NCBI RefSeq assembly: GCF_001942405.1
Contig: NZ_MKKA01000022.1
Location: 62,001 to 126,000, forward strand
Source of the DNA: Ornithinimicrobium sp. CNJ-824
GTDB taxonomy: Bacteria; Actinomycetota; Actinomycetes; Actinomycetales; Dermatophilaceae
Reading direction: 5' to 3'
Length of the DNA stretch: 64,000 bases
Within the stretch, counting starts at the first letter, position 1, and every line of letters starts with the position of its first letter. Shown here piece by piece: positions 55,895 to 64,000 of the stretch. The position numbers were made by a program, and so were the translations under genes. The notes beneath the pieces were generated by a model that saw only the letters and a program-made list of their open reading frames with translations, was not told the origin of the DNA and ran no database searches.

Positions 55895-57029
55895 TCAGCC
55901 GCCCTGGATGGTGTCGATCAGCTCGAGGGCGCGCTCGCGCGTGGACTCGGAGATCGGGGCCGAGCCGGCCGCCTCGGCGGCGGTGGCCTGGCCGTCCTCG
56001 GAGACGACGTAGGCGAGGAAGTCCTTGACCAGGTTCGCCCGCTCCGCGTCGTCGTAGGCCGAGCAGGCGACGTGGTAGGAGACCAGCACGATCGGGTAGG
56101 CGCCCGACTCCGTGGTGTCCCGGGCCAGCTCCAGGGCCATGTCGCCCTCGACACCGGTGTCGGCCGGCTCGGAGGCGTCCACGACCTTGGCCGCGGCCTC
56201 GGGCGAGAAGTCCACGAACTCGTCGCCGACCCCCACCGCGGCGGCCTGGCCCGTGACGACGGAGGCGTCGGCATACCCGATGGTGCCCTCGTTGTCGTTG
56301 ATCACCTGGATGACGCCGGTGTTCTGCGCGGCGGCCTCCCCCTGGACGGGCCAGGCGGCGTCGGCCTCGTGCGGCCAGGAGTCGGGAGCGGCGGCCGAGA
56401 GGTACTCCATGAAGTTCTCGGTCGTGCCCGAGTCGTCCGAGCGGTGCACCACGGTGATCTCGGTGTCCGGCAGCTCGGCGTCGGGGTTGTCCTCGGCGAT
56501 GGCCGGGTCGTTCCAGACGGTGATGTCCTGGTTCATGATCTGGGCCAGGGTGTCGGGCTTGAGCTGCAGCCCGTCGACGCCGGGAAGGTTGTAGGGCACC
56601 GCCACCGGGGAGATGTAGACCGGGATGTGGTACGCGCCGCCGTCGCCACAGGTGTCGACGACCGCCGCGCGCTCCTCCTCGTCCAGGTAGGCGTCGGACC
56701 CGATGAAGTCGGAGGCGCCCGCGATGAGGTTCTCCCGGCCGGCGCCGGACCCGACCGAGTTGTACTGCACGGTCACGTCGGGCTGGACGCCTGGTAGCCC
56801 GCGATCCAGGCCGTCATGGCCGCCTCCTGCGAGGAGCGCCGGAGGCGAGGACGTCACCGGAGAGCTCGCCACCGGCGGCCTCGTCCGAGCCGCTCTCGGC
56901 GGACTCCTCCTCGGCGGCCGTGTCCTCCGACCCGCCGTCCGCGGTGGGCGAGTCGTCGCCGCACGCGGCGAGGGTCAGGGTGGTGGCCATCGCGATGGCG
57001 ACGGTGGGCACGAGACGACGGATCTTCAC
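55895..57029 (-). CDS. pstS: Phosphate-binding lipoprotein PstS (two frameshifts)
   Basis: About 377 aa. The signal peptide ends in the lipobox LAAC (MKIRRLVPTVAIAMATTLTL before it). A Glu/Ser-rich linker leads to SGDVLASGA, where the frame breaks; single missing bases near 56835 and 56785 restore SSQEAAMTAWIAGYQA and QPDVTVQYNSVGSGAGRENL. Phosphate-site segments then follow: GASDFIGSDAYL, VPYNLPGVDGLQL and HRSDDSGTTENFMEYL. It captures phosphate outside the membrane for PstCAB. Two PHO-box units lie about 130 bp upstream. Confidence 0.92.
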
Positions 57030-57156
57030 AGGAAGGAACCTCTCCGAGCAGTGGATGGGGGTGGCACGCCCCTCCGCGGTGCGGTGACGGGCGTCCGGGC
57101 GGCGTTGCCAACAGCTGGAACGCTAAGGACGGCACGTGACTCGATGGTCGGAGTTG

Positions 57157-57174
57157 GGTGAACCGCTGGTGAAC
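57157..57174 (-). promoter_or_regulatory. PHO box (PhoP-binding direct repeats) of pstS
   Basis: On the minus strand GTTCACC-AGCG-GTTCACC gives two perfect 7-bp units at an 11-bp period, the form described for PhoP in Streptomyces and relatives. It lies 128 bp before the pstS start and should activate the operon under phosphate starvation. Confidence 0.8.
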
Positions 57175-57259
57175 GGGCGGACAATCTCCGGTGGACGACG
57201 CTGGCCGGGCCGAGGCGCCGCCCGCCGGGCCGTCCCATCCCCCCGGCCCGGACACGCTC

Positions 57260-58311
57260 CTAGTGCCCGAGGCGGCCGGACCGTGCCCCCAGGATCTCCT
57301 GGAGGAGGTCCTCGACCCGGCCCTGGACGTCGGCCGCGATCTCGCGGACCCGTTCGATCCCGGCCCCCGCCGGATCCGTCACCGGCCAGTCCTCGTAGCG
57401 TCGTCCGGGGAAGTAGGGGCACTCGTCGCCGCATCCCATCGTGACGATGACGTCCGAGGCCTGCAGCACGTCCGTCGTGAGCGGCTTGGGGAAGGCGTCC
57501 GTGAGCTCGATACCCCGTTCCTGGAGCACCTGCCGAACGAGGGGGTTGACCTGGCCGGTCGGTCGGGACCCGGCGGACCGCACCCTGACCCGGCCGCCGG
57601 AGTGGTGGCGGGCCATCGCCGCCGCCATCTGGGACCGGCCCGCGTTGTGCACGCAGACGAAGAGCAGCTCCGGCAGTGCCTTGGCGGAGCGTCCCTCGAC
57701 CACGGCCCGGGCCTCCAGCTGCTCCTTGGCGAACCGTTCCACGAAGACGGGCAGGTAGGCCGGGACCCTCGACGCCCGGCCAGGGAGGCGTGGGCCTGCC
57801 GGACGGCCGACCGCACCTCGGACTCGGTGAAGACCCCCTCGAACCTCGAGGCCATCTCGGCGACCAGCAGGCGGTACCGCTGCCCGCTCCCGGGCGTCTG
57901 GCCGGTCAGCTCCAGGGCGAGGTCCGCCACCCGGTCGCTGATGTCGTCACGCACCAGGCGCATCCGTGCCAGCCCCTCGACCCCGCGCCCGGAGGGCTCG
58001 TCGACGACCCAGGTGTCGACGGCCGCCCTCATGCCCTCGACCGGCTCGACGTGCGCCTCGGTCCCCAGGACGATCACCCGGTCGGCCCGGGCGAGCAGGG
58101 CCGGGTCGACCCCGGCGGGGACGGCACCGCCCATGTCCGCGCCGACCTCCGACACCGCCTCGGCGGAGAGGACGTTGACGCTCTCCTTGGGGTGGGTGCC
58201 GGCCGAGTGCACCTCGACGGCGTCGCCGGCGACCTGCCTCATGAGGGCCTCGGCCATCTGGGACTTGCCCGCGTTGCTCCGGCACACGAACAGGACGACT
58301 GGAACGGGCAC
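57260..58311 (-). CDS. Tandem-domain arsenate reductase (two LMW-phosphatase-type domains), frameshifted
   Basis: About 350 aa. Domain 1 (residues ~1-135) starts PVPVVLFVCRSNAGKSQMAE and has CX5K in place of CX5R, as seen in mycothiol-dependent ArsC. A helical linker (EMASRFEGVFTESEVRSAVR) of the three-helix-bundle type follows. Domain 2 has LLFVCVHNAGRSQMAAAMAR (CX5R), TMGCGDECPYFPG and YEDWPVTDPAG. The frame changes near 57774-57781; one missing base joins AGR to ASRVPAYLPVFVERFAK. There is no stop between the domains. Arsenate would be reduced to arsenite in the cytoplasm. GGAGG precedes GTG 58311, and a palindromic operator lies just upstream. Confidence 0.8.
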
Positions 58312-58332
58312 GAGGCACCTCCACGGGGGAAA

Positions 58333-58360
58333 CCGTGTATCGATGATTGTCGATACACGG
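58333..58360 (-). promoter_or_regulatory. Palindromic operator of the arsenate reductase gene (ArsR-like)
   Basis: CCGTGTATCGA and its exact reverse complement TCGATACACGG flank 6 bp (TGATTG), 21 bp before the GTG start. Long perfect palindromes at this place are typical of ArsR/SmtB repressor sites. No arsR gene is in the window, so the regulator would be encoded elsewhere. Confidence 0.65.
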
Positions 58361-58427
58361 CGAACGCTACCGGGTGCCGTCGCCGGCCGTCCACCGCCCG
58401 TGCCGATCGTGGCCGGGACGGCCCGGG

Positions 58428-61007
58428 TCAGCGAAGGTCCAGGCCCTCTCCGTCGGCCGCCACGTCCACGGTGACCTCCTGCCCGTCGCGGACCTCCCCC
58501 GAGAGCAGCCCGCGGGCGAGGCGGTCGCCGATCTCGGTCTGCACGAGCCGGCGCAGCGGGCGGGCGCCGTAGGCGGGGTCCCAGCCCCGCTCGGCCAGCC
58601 ACTGCGCGGCCGCGTCGGTGACGTCGAGGGTGATCCGACGGTCGGCCAGGCGGCGGGTGAGCTGCTCGACCTGCAGCCCCACGATCGTGGCCAGCTCCTC
58701 CCGGCTGAGCGCGTCGAAGAGCACGACCTCGTCGAGCCGGTTGAGGAACTCCGGCTTGAACGCGGACCGGACCGTGGCCATGACCTGCTCGCGCTTGGTC
58801 TGCTCGTCGGTGGTCTGGTCGACGAGGAACTGGCTGCCGAGGTTGGAGGTCATGACGAGGATGACGTTGCGGAAGTCGACCGTGCGTCCCTGCCCGTCGG
58901 TCAGGCGGCCGTCGTCGAGCACCTGGAGCAGGATGTCGAAGGTCTCCGGGTGGGCCTTCTCCACCTCGTCGAGCAGCACCACCGAGTAGGGGCGGCGACG
59001 GACCGCCTCGGTGAGCTGGCCACCCTCCTCGTAGCCGACGTAGCCGGGCGGGGAGCCGACCAGGCGGGCGACGGCGTGACGCTCGGAGTACTCCGACATG
59101 TCGATCCGGACCATGGCCCGCTCGTCGTCGAAGAGGAAGTCGGCCAGGGCCTTGGCCAGCTCGGTCTTGCCGACACCGGTCGGGCCGAGGAACAGGAACG
59201 ACCCGGTCGGCCGGTCGGGGTCGGAGATCCCGGCCCTCGCCCGGCGGACGGCGTCGGAGACGGCGCGGACGGCGGCCCGCTGGCCGATGAGCCGGCGGCC
59301 GATGACGTCCTCCATACGGAGGAGCTTCTCGGTCTCGCCCTCGAGGAGGCGGCCGGCGGGGATGCCGGTCCACATCGAGATGACGTCGGCGATGTCGTCG
59401 GCGCCCACCTCGTCCTTGACCATCGGTGCCTCGGTGGAGGTCGAGCCACGGGCCTCCTCCTCCTGGGCCGCGACCAGCTCGGCCTCTGCGGCCGGGATGT
59501 CCCCGTAGAGCAGCCGGGACGCCGCGGCGTAGTCACCCTCGCGCTGCAGGCGGTCGGCCTGGGTGCGCAGCTCGTCCAGCCGCGCCTTGAGCTCGCCGAC
59601 CCGGTTGAGGCCGGACTTCTCCGCCTCCCACCGGGCGGTCAGCGCCGCCAGCTGCTCCTTCTTGTCGGCCAGGTCGGCCCGCAGCCGGCGGAGCCGTTCG
59701 GCGGACCCGTCGTCGTCGGCCTCCTCGGCGGCTTTCTTGACGTGCATTTCCTCCATCGTGAGGCGGTCCACCTGGCGCTGGAGCTCGTCGATCTCCACCG
59801 GCGAGGAGTCGATCTCCATCCGCAGCCGGCTGGCGGCCTCGTCGACCAGGTCGATCGCCTTGTCGGGCAGCTGGCGCCCGGAGATGTAGCGGTCGCTGAG
59901 GGCGGCGGCCGCGACGAGGGCGGGATCGGAGATGGCCACCTTGTGGTGGGCCTCGTAGCGCTCCTTCAGCCCGCGCAGGATCGCGATGGTGTCCTCCACG
60001 CTGGGCTCGCCGACGAAGACCTGCTGGAAGCGGCGTTCGAGGGCGGGGTCCTTCTCGATGTTCTCGCGGTACTCGTCGAGCGTGGTGGCGCCCACCATCC
60101 GCAGCTCGCCACGGGCCAGCAGCGGCTTGAGCATGTTGCCGGCGTCCATCGAGGAGTCGCCGGAGGCGCCGGCGCCGACGACGGTGTGCAGCTCGTCGAT
60201 GAAGGTGACGACCCGCCCCTCGCTGGCCTTGATCTCCCCCAGGACGGCCTTGAGCCGCTCCTCGAACTCGCCGCGGTACTTCGCCCCGGCGACCATGGCG
60301 CTCAGGTCCAGGGAGATCAGCGTCTTGTCGCGCAGCGACTCGGGGACGTCGCCGGCCACGATGCGCTGGGCCAGGCCCTCCACCACGGCCGTCTTGCCGA
60401 CGCCCGGCTCGCCGATGAGGACCGGGTTGTTCTTGGTGCGCCGGGACAGCACCTGGACCACCCGGCGGATCTCGGCGTCCCGGCCGATGACCGGGTCGAG
60501 CTTGCCCTCACGGGCCATGGCGGTCAGGTCGGTGCCGTACTTGCCGAGCGCGTCGAAGGTCGCCTCGGGATCCGCGGAGTCGACCTTCTTGCCGCCCCGC
60601 AGGGCCGGGATGCGCTCCTCGATGGCGGCCGCGTCGAGCACGGCGAACTGGCCGGTGCGGGCCAGCGCCAGAAGCAGGTGGTCGGTGGAGACGAAGTCGT
60701 CCCCCATCCGGCCCATGAGCTCCTGGGCCTCCTTGACGACGCCGTGCATCGCCCGGGACAGTCCGGGGTTGCCCATGGTGGACCCCGACGCGGTGGGGAG
60801 GCCGCCCAGCACACCCTCGGCCGCCTGGGCGGCCATCGCGGCGGAGGAGCCGGTGGCCTCGAGCAGGGGGCCGGTCGTGGTCTCGCCCTGCTGGGCGAGC
60901 GCGCGGAGCAGGTGTGCGGGCTCCACCTGGGCGCGGCCGGCCGCGGCGGCGTCGCGCACGGCGGTGGACAGGGCCTCCTGGGCCTTGGTGGTCAGGGACA
61001 GATCCAT
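58428..61007 (-). CDS. clpB: ATP-dependent chaperone ClpB
   Basis: 859 aa, full length and unbroken. It dissolves protein aggregates together with DnaK. An N-terminal Clp repeat domain is followed by AAA1 ([15 protein letters not shown]), [12 protein letters not shown], the coiled middle domain (~residues 405-525, Glu/Arg/Leu-rich, unlike ClpA/ClpC) and AAA2 ([40 protein letters not shown]). A HAIR element upstream indicates HspR control. Confidence 0.97.
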   Translation of the reverse strand: MDLSLTTKAQEALSTAVRDAAAAGRAQVEPAHLLRALAQQGETTTGPLLEATGSSAAMAAQAAEGVLGGLPTASGSTMGNPGLSRAMHGVVKEAQELMGRMGDDFVSTDHLLLALARTGQFAVLDAAAIEERIPALRGGKKVDSADPEATFDALGKYGTDLTAMAREGKLDPVIGRDAEIRRVVQVLSRRTKNNPVLIGEPGVGKTAVVEGLAQRIVAGDVPESLRDKTLISLDLSAMVAGAKYRGEFEERLKAVLGEIKASEGRVVTFIDELHTVVGAGASGDSSMDAGNMLKPLLARGELRMVGATTLDEYRENIEKDPALERRFQQVFVGEPSVEDTIAILRGLKERYEAHHKVAISDPALVAAAALSDRYISGRQLPDKAIDLVDEAASRLRMEIDSSPVEIDELQRQVDRLTMEEMHVKKAAEEADDDGSAERLRRLRADLADKKEQLAALTARWEAEKSGLNRVGELKARLDELRTQADRLQREGDYAAASRLLYGDIPAAEAELVAAQEEEARGSTSTEAPMVKDEVGADDIADVISMWTGIPAGRLLEGETEKLLRMEDVIGRRLIGQRAAVRAVSDAVRRARAGISDPDRPTGSFLFLGPTGVGKTELAKALADFLFDDERAMVRIDMSEYSERHAVARLVGSPPGYVGYEEGGQLTEAVRRRPYSVVLLDEVEKAHPETFDILLQVLDDGRLTDGQGRTVDFRNVILVMTSNLGSQFLVDQTTDEQTKREQVMATVRSAFKPEFLNRLDEVVLFDALSREELATIVGLQVEQLTRRLADRRITLDVTDAAAQWLAERGWDPAYGARPLRRLVQTEIGDRLARGLLSGEVRDGQEVTVDVAADGEGLDLR

Positions 61008-61066
61008 GGGTTGCCTACCTCACGGTCGATCGGGCAAGGGACTCTGCACAGGACAACATGCCCGAA

Positions 61067-61087
61067 GTTGAGCCTATTCCGCTCAAG
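61067..61087 (-). promoter_or_regulatory. HAIR element (HspR-binding) of clpB
   Basis: GTTGAGC-CTATTCC-GCTCAAG, seven bases apart, closely fits the HAIR consensus CTTGAGT-N7-ACTCAAG of actinobacterial heat-shock genes. It lies 60 bp before the clpB start. Confidence 0.75.
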
Positions 61088-61112
61088 TTCGGCGACGACG
61101 GGGGGCAGCGGC

Positions 61113-61925
61113 TCAGCCGACCGGTGGGGCGAGCAGCTGCAGGCTCAGCGCCATGACGACCGCCCCGAGGAAGAAGCCGACCAGCGACTGGCTGTAGTGG
61201 GTCTCGTAGCGTCGCGCGGCCGGCAGCAGCTCCATGAAGCTCACCGCGAGCATCATCCCGGCCACCAGCGCCAGCGACAGCACGAGCCACTCCTCGGGCA
61301 GCACCGCGCGCAGCAGCACGAAGCCCACGACGGCACCGACCGGCTCGGCCAGCCCGGACACCGTCGCCCAGAACAGGGCGGTGCCGCGGCTGCGGGTGGC
61401 GGCGTAGATGGGGGCCGCGACGGCCACGCCCTCGGGCACGTTGTGGATGGCGATGGCGGTGGCCAGGGCGATGCCGCCGCTGGGCCGCTCGAGGGTGGAG
61501 ATGAACGTGGCCAGGCCCTCCGGCAGGTTGTGCAGCGCGACCACCGCCGCGAGCAGCACGCCGCTGCGCAGCAGCCGCCCGTCCAGCTCCCCCCTGGCCA
61601 CCCGGAGGGCCTCGTCGCCGCCGGCCAGCTCGGCCGGGTTCACCTCGTGCGGGATCGCCTTGTCGATGAGCACGACCGCGACCGCACCGACGGCCATCGC
61701 CCCACCGACCCAGAGGAGGTTCCGGCCGAAGCCCACCACCTCGCGTAGCGACACCGCCGCGGCCGGGGCGATCTCGACCACCGAGATGGTGATCATCAGC
61801 CCGGCCGCGAAGGCGAGGGAGGCCGCCAGCCACGGCCGTCGGAGCACCTGCTCCCGCGTCCCCAGCCAGCCGCCCACGACGGTGGACAGGCCGGCCAGCA
61901 GGGTGACGACGAAGGCGAGCGCCAC
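61113..61925 (-). CDS. ZIP family metal transporter (ZupT-like)
   Basis: 270 aa with eight hydrophobic segments. The two signature helices [15 protein letters not shown] (~131) and [16 protein letters not shown] (~157) carry the His/Asn/Glu metal site. It should import zinc or another divalent metal. The GTG at 61925 begins with a hydrophobic helix, as family members do. It ends about 100 bp upstream of clpB on the same strand. Confidence 0.87.
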   Translation of the reverse strand: MALAFVVTLLAGLSTVVGGWLGTREQVLRRPWLAASLAFAAGLMITISVVEIAPAAAVSLREVVGFGRNLLWVGGAMAVGAVAVVLIDKAIPHEVNPAELAGGDEALRVARGELDGRLLRSGVLLAAVVALHNLPEGLATFISTLERPSGGIALATAIAIHNVPEGVAVAAPIYAATRSRGTALFWATVSGLAEPVGAVVGFVLLRAVLPEEWLVLSLALVAGMMLAVSFMELLPAARRYETHYSQSLVGFFLGAVVMALSLQLLAPPVG

Positions 61926-62043
61926 GTCATACCTCCCGCGTCGGTGGATGCCCGTCCCGGGAGCCGTCGAGGGCGCGTCGGGACCCGTGTGCCGATTGTG
62001 CCGCAGGGCTGCTGATGGCCCCCGTCAGGGGCAGGATGGGGGG

Positions 62044-62561
62044 ATGGAGATCACGTGCGTGCAGGGTGACATCACCGCCCAACGGGTGGACGCGGTCGTC
62101 AACGCCGCCAACTCGAGCCTGCTCGGGGGCGGCGGGGTGGACGGGGCGATCCACCGCGCGGCCGGACCGTCCCTGCTGGCCCAGTGCCGGCAGGTGCGGG
62201 CGACGTGTGGCCCGACGGCCTCCCCGTCGGCGAGGCGGTGGCGACCGGGGCCGGGGACCTGCCGGCCCGCTGGGTGATCCACACCGTGGGGCCGAACCGG
62301 CACGCCGGGCAGACCGACCCGGCCCTGCTGACCTCCTGCTTCGTCCGCAGCCTCGAGGTCGCCGGCGAGGTGGGCGCCCGGACGGTGGCCTTCCCGGCGG
62401 TCAGCGCGGGGGTCTACGGGTGGGACGCGGACGAGGTCGCGGACGTCGCCGTGGCCGCGGTCCGGAAGCACGGTCCGGCCGTCCCCGGGCTGGAGGAGGT
62501 GCGGTTCGTCCTGCTGGGCGAGCCCCTGCTCGGCGAGTTCCGTCGGGCCCTCGGCGACTGA
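62044..62561 (+). CDS. Macrodomain protein (ADP-ribose-binding/hydrolase type), frameshifted
   Basis: About 172 aa: [40 protein letters not shown] and AGPSLLAQC are the ADP-ribose-binding N-terminus. After the shift come [25 protein letters not shown] and [20 protein letters not shown]. One missing base near 62204-62208 (ACGTGTGG) restores LWPDG. The closest group is O-acetyl-ADP-ribose deacetylase-like. A weak -10-like CAGGAT lies 6 nt before the ATG. Confidence 0.85.
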
Positions 62562-62567
62562 GCACGG

Positions 62568-64000
62568 TCACGGACCCAACCCCAGAGCGCGGCCCAGCGC
62601 GGCATCCGCCCGGGCCACCAGGCCCGGCACCCGCGCGAGGTCGTCACCGGTCACCACCCCCAGGCTGAAGCCGGGGACCCCCGTTCGCTCCGCCGTCCCC
62701 GCCAGCTCGAGCAGCCGGGCCCGGGCGACCACGACGTCCTGCAGCTCGCCCAGGACCTCGGTGACCTCCTCCCACCGGCGGGCGGACTCCTCGGCGTCGG
62801 GACCCAGGGCAGGGGCCAGCGCCTCCCACGCGTAACGGACCGCCTTGGCCCGTCTGCGGGTCACGTGCCGCTCGTGGAGGGCCTCCGGACCGGCGGGGTC
62901 GTCGTGCGCACGGGTGCGGCGGACGGAACGTGCGACCCGGCCCGCTGCCTTCTCGACGAGGGCGGGCAGCACCTCGTCGGCACGACGTCCGGCCCGCCCC
63001 CTCCACGGCGGGTCGGCCAGCAGGTCCAGCAGGCTGTCGGTCAGCGCGAGGTAGCGCTCGCCGCCCATCCCCTCGACGAGGGCCTCGTGGGCGCGGGCGT
63101 GCTCCTCCGTCAGGCGGGCGCGGGCGAGGCCGACCACGTCGCCCACGACGAGCTCCGGCGGCAGGCCCTCCAGCCTGCCCAGCACGCGGTCCCGCACCAC
63201 CTCGGCGTTGCGCGGCGCACCGAGGAGCCCGGCCAGCCAGGCCACCTCGTCCCGGAGCGGGTCGGTCACCTCCCGGTCGAGCAGCCGGTCGAAGGTCCGC
63301 AGGGCGCTGCGCAGCCGTCGGGTGGCGACCCGGGCCTTGTGGACGGCGTCCGGCGCGTCGGCCCTCAGGTCCTCCTCCCGCCCGACGATCCCGGCGACCT
63401 GGGTGGAGAGGTAGGAGTGGAGGACGGCCGCGGCGGGGTCCCGCGACCGCAGGCTCTCGCCCCGGGCCGCCCGGTCCGGCCGCTTGCCCAGGGCGCGGCC
63501 CAGCTTGGACGGGGAGTCGGACGGCAGGACACCCTGGGCCGCGAACCTCTCGCTCACCTCGTCCAGCAACGCGTCGTCGACGGCGGCGGGGACCAGCTCC
63601 ACCTCGAGCTCGCGCCACCGGCGGTCCTCGGGGAGCGCGACGACACGGTCGTCGCACAGGGTCGCCACGACGCTGCCCCCGTCGTCGAGCAGGTCGGTCT
63701 GCGTGCGCTCGGTCAGGAGGGTGGCCACCGGCAGCAGCGTCGCCTCCACGCCCGTGGGCCAGGCCGGGCCGAGGGCGGCGGCGACCGCGCGCAGGTGACC
63801 GGCAGGCACCCGCGTCCGTCCCGGCCCCTGGGTCATCGCTGCGTGCAGCTCGAGGCGCGACCCGTCAGGACGGGGCAGCTTGGCGTGCCAGCCCTCGTCC
63901 GGGCCACCCTCCCGCCGGCGCAGCGTGACCCGGTGCCGGATCAGCAGCAGGTCGGCGGTGTCGAGGTAGACGGCGCGCATCCGGTGGACCTGCGACCTGC
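62568..64000 (-). CDS. CYTH-CHAD domain protein (5' end outside window)
   Basis: The frame is open to the window edge. The CYTH part (VHRMRAVYLDTADLLL, LRRREGGPDEGWHAKLPR, LEVELV) lacks only its first strands. The CHAD part follows (VHKARVATRRLRSALRTFDR, ~residue 200 of the visible protein; then RRRAKAVRYAWEALAP). CYTH folds bind triphosphates and CHAD helices bind polyphosphate, so a polyphosphate-related role is likely. Its end is 6 bp from the convergent macrodomain gene. Confidence 0.87.
   Translation of the reverse strand, partial: RSQVHRMRAVYLDTADLLLIRHRVTLRRREGGPDEGWHAKLPRPDGSRLELHAAMTQGPGRTRVPAGHLRAVAAALGPAWPTGVEATLLPVATLLTERTQTDLLDDGGSVVATLCDDRVVALPEDRRWRELEVELVPAAVDDALLDEVSERFAAQGVLPSDSPSKLGRALGKRPDRAARGESLRSRDPAAAVLHSYLSTQVAGIVGREEDLRADAPDAVHKARVATRRLRSALRTFDRLLDREVTDPLRDEVAWLAGLLGAPRNAEVVRDRVLGRLEGLPPELVVGDVVGLARARLTEEHARAHEALVEGMGGERYLALTDSLLDLLADPPWRGRAGRRADEVLPALVEKAAGRVARSVRRTRAHDDPAGPEALHERHVTRRRAKAVRYAWEALAPALGPDAEESARRWEEVTEVLGELQDVVVARARLLELAGTAERTGVPGFSLGVVTGDDLARVPGLVARADAALGRALGLGP

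Overview
The window is a 64 kb piece of a very GC-rich chromosome (GTG starts, almost exclusively G/C third codon positions, ATGA/GTGA start-stop overlaps). Gene content points to an actinobacterium, most likely of the order Micrococcales: an arsenate reductase domain of the mycothiol-dependent type, a PASTA penicillin-binding protein, a HelD-like helicase, an HspR-type HAIR element in front of clpB, a Streptomyces-type PHO box in front of pstS, and many TAnnnT hexamers 6-8 nt before start codons, the mark of leaderless mRNAs. No species is assigned.

Layout. 1-2.6 kb: end of a PASTA penicillin-binding protein, a GatB/YqeY protein and a membrane metallophosphoesterase. 2.67 kb: tRNA-Pro(CGG), followed by a small probable genomic island (about 2.75-6.1 kb) with a MazEF-like toxin-antitoxin pair, an HTH/nucleotidyltransferase pair and a decayed tyrosine integrase. 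6.2-9.9 kb: lipid-binding LmeA-like protein, a sodium:solute symporter with a 42-aa companion protein, and superoxide dismutase. 10-16.2 kb: complete Mrp Na+/H+ antiporter operon (A/B fusion, C, D, E, F, G). 16-24.4 kb: DNA maintenance block on the minus strand (helD, dnaX, plsC-like, HAD phosphatase, recR, DUF5063) and a LuxR-type regulator. 24.7-31 kb: purD-purC-purL, with the long proteobacterial-type PurL. 31-37.4 kb: P-type metal ATPase, NifX-like protein, purA, second LuxR-type regulator, DUF3151 protein and fructose-bisphosphate aldolase. 37.5-43.1 kb: circularly permuted ATP-grasp / alpha-E / transglutaminase operon converging on a DedA-TrmH-transglutaminase operon. 43.3-46.7 kb: a low-complexity membrane-anchored protein and a secreted SH3b-NlpC/P60 endopeptidase. 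46.8-52.9 kb: pyrE, a GH15-like protein, SDR, SRPBCC protein, exonuclease III, an 82-bp tandem repeat, MFS transporter and HhH-GPD glycosylase. 52.9-57.2 kb: pstSCAB under a PHO box. 57.3-64 kb: tandem-domain arsenate reductase under a palindromic operator, clpB, ZIP transporter, macrodomain protein and a CYTH-CHAD protein cut by the window end.

A caution for users: at least twelve genes, including the normally indispensable purD, purC, recR and pstS, contain single-base frameshifts that restore a full family match when one base is added or removed, usually in a G/C run. The pattern fits uncorrected sequencing indels better than gene decay. Such genes are annotated as one CDS spanning both frames and the shift site is stated.

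The most interesting items are the GGTATGCCGT motif (nine exact copies on both strands, in and out of genes), the leaderless -10 pattern, the ATP-grasp/alpha-E/transglutaminase operon, the tandem ArsC fusion with its operator, the long-type PurL, and the tRNA-linked island.
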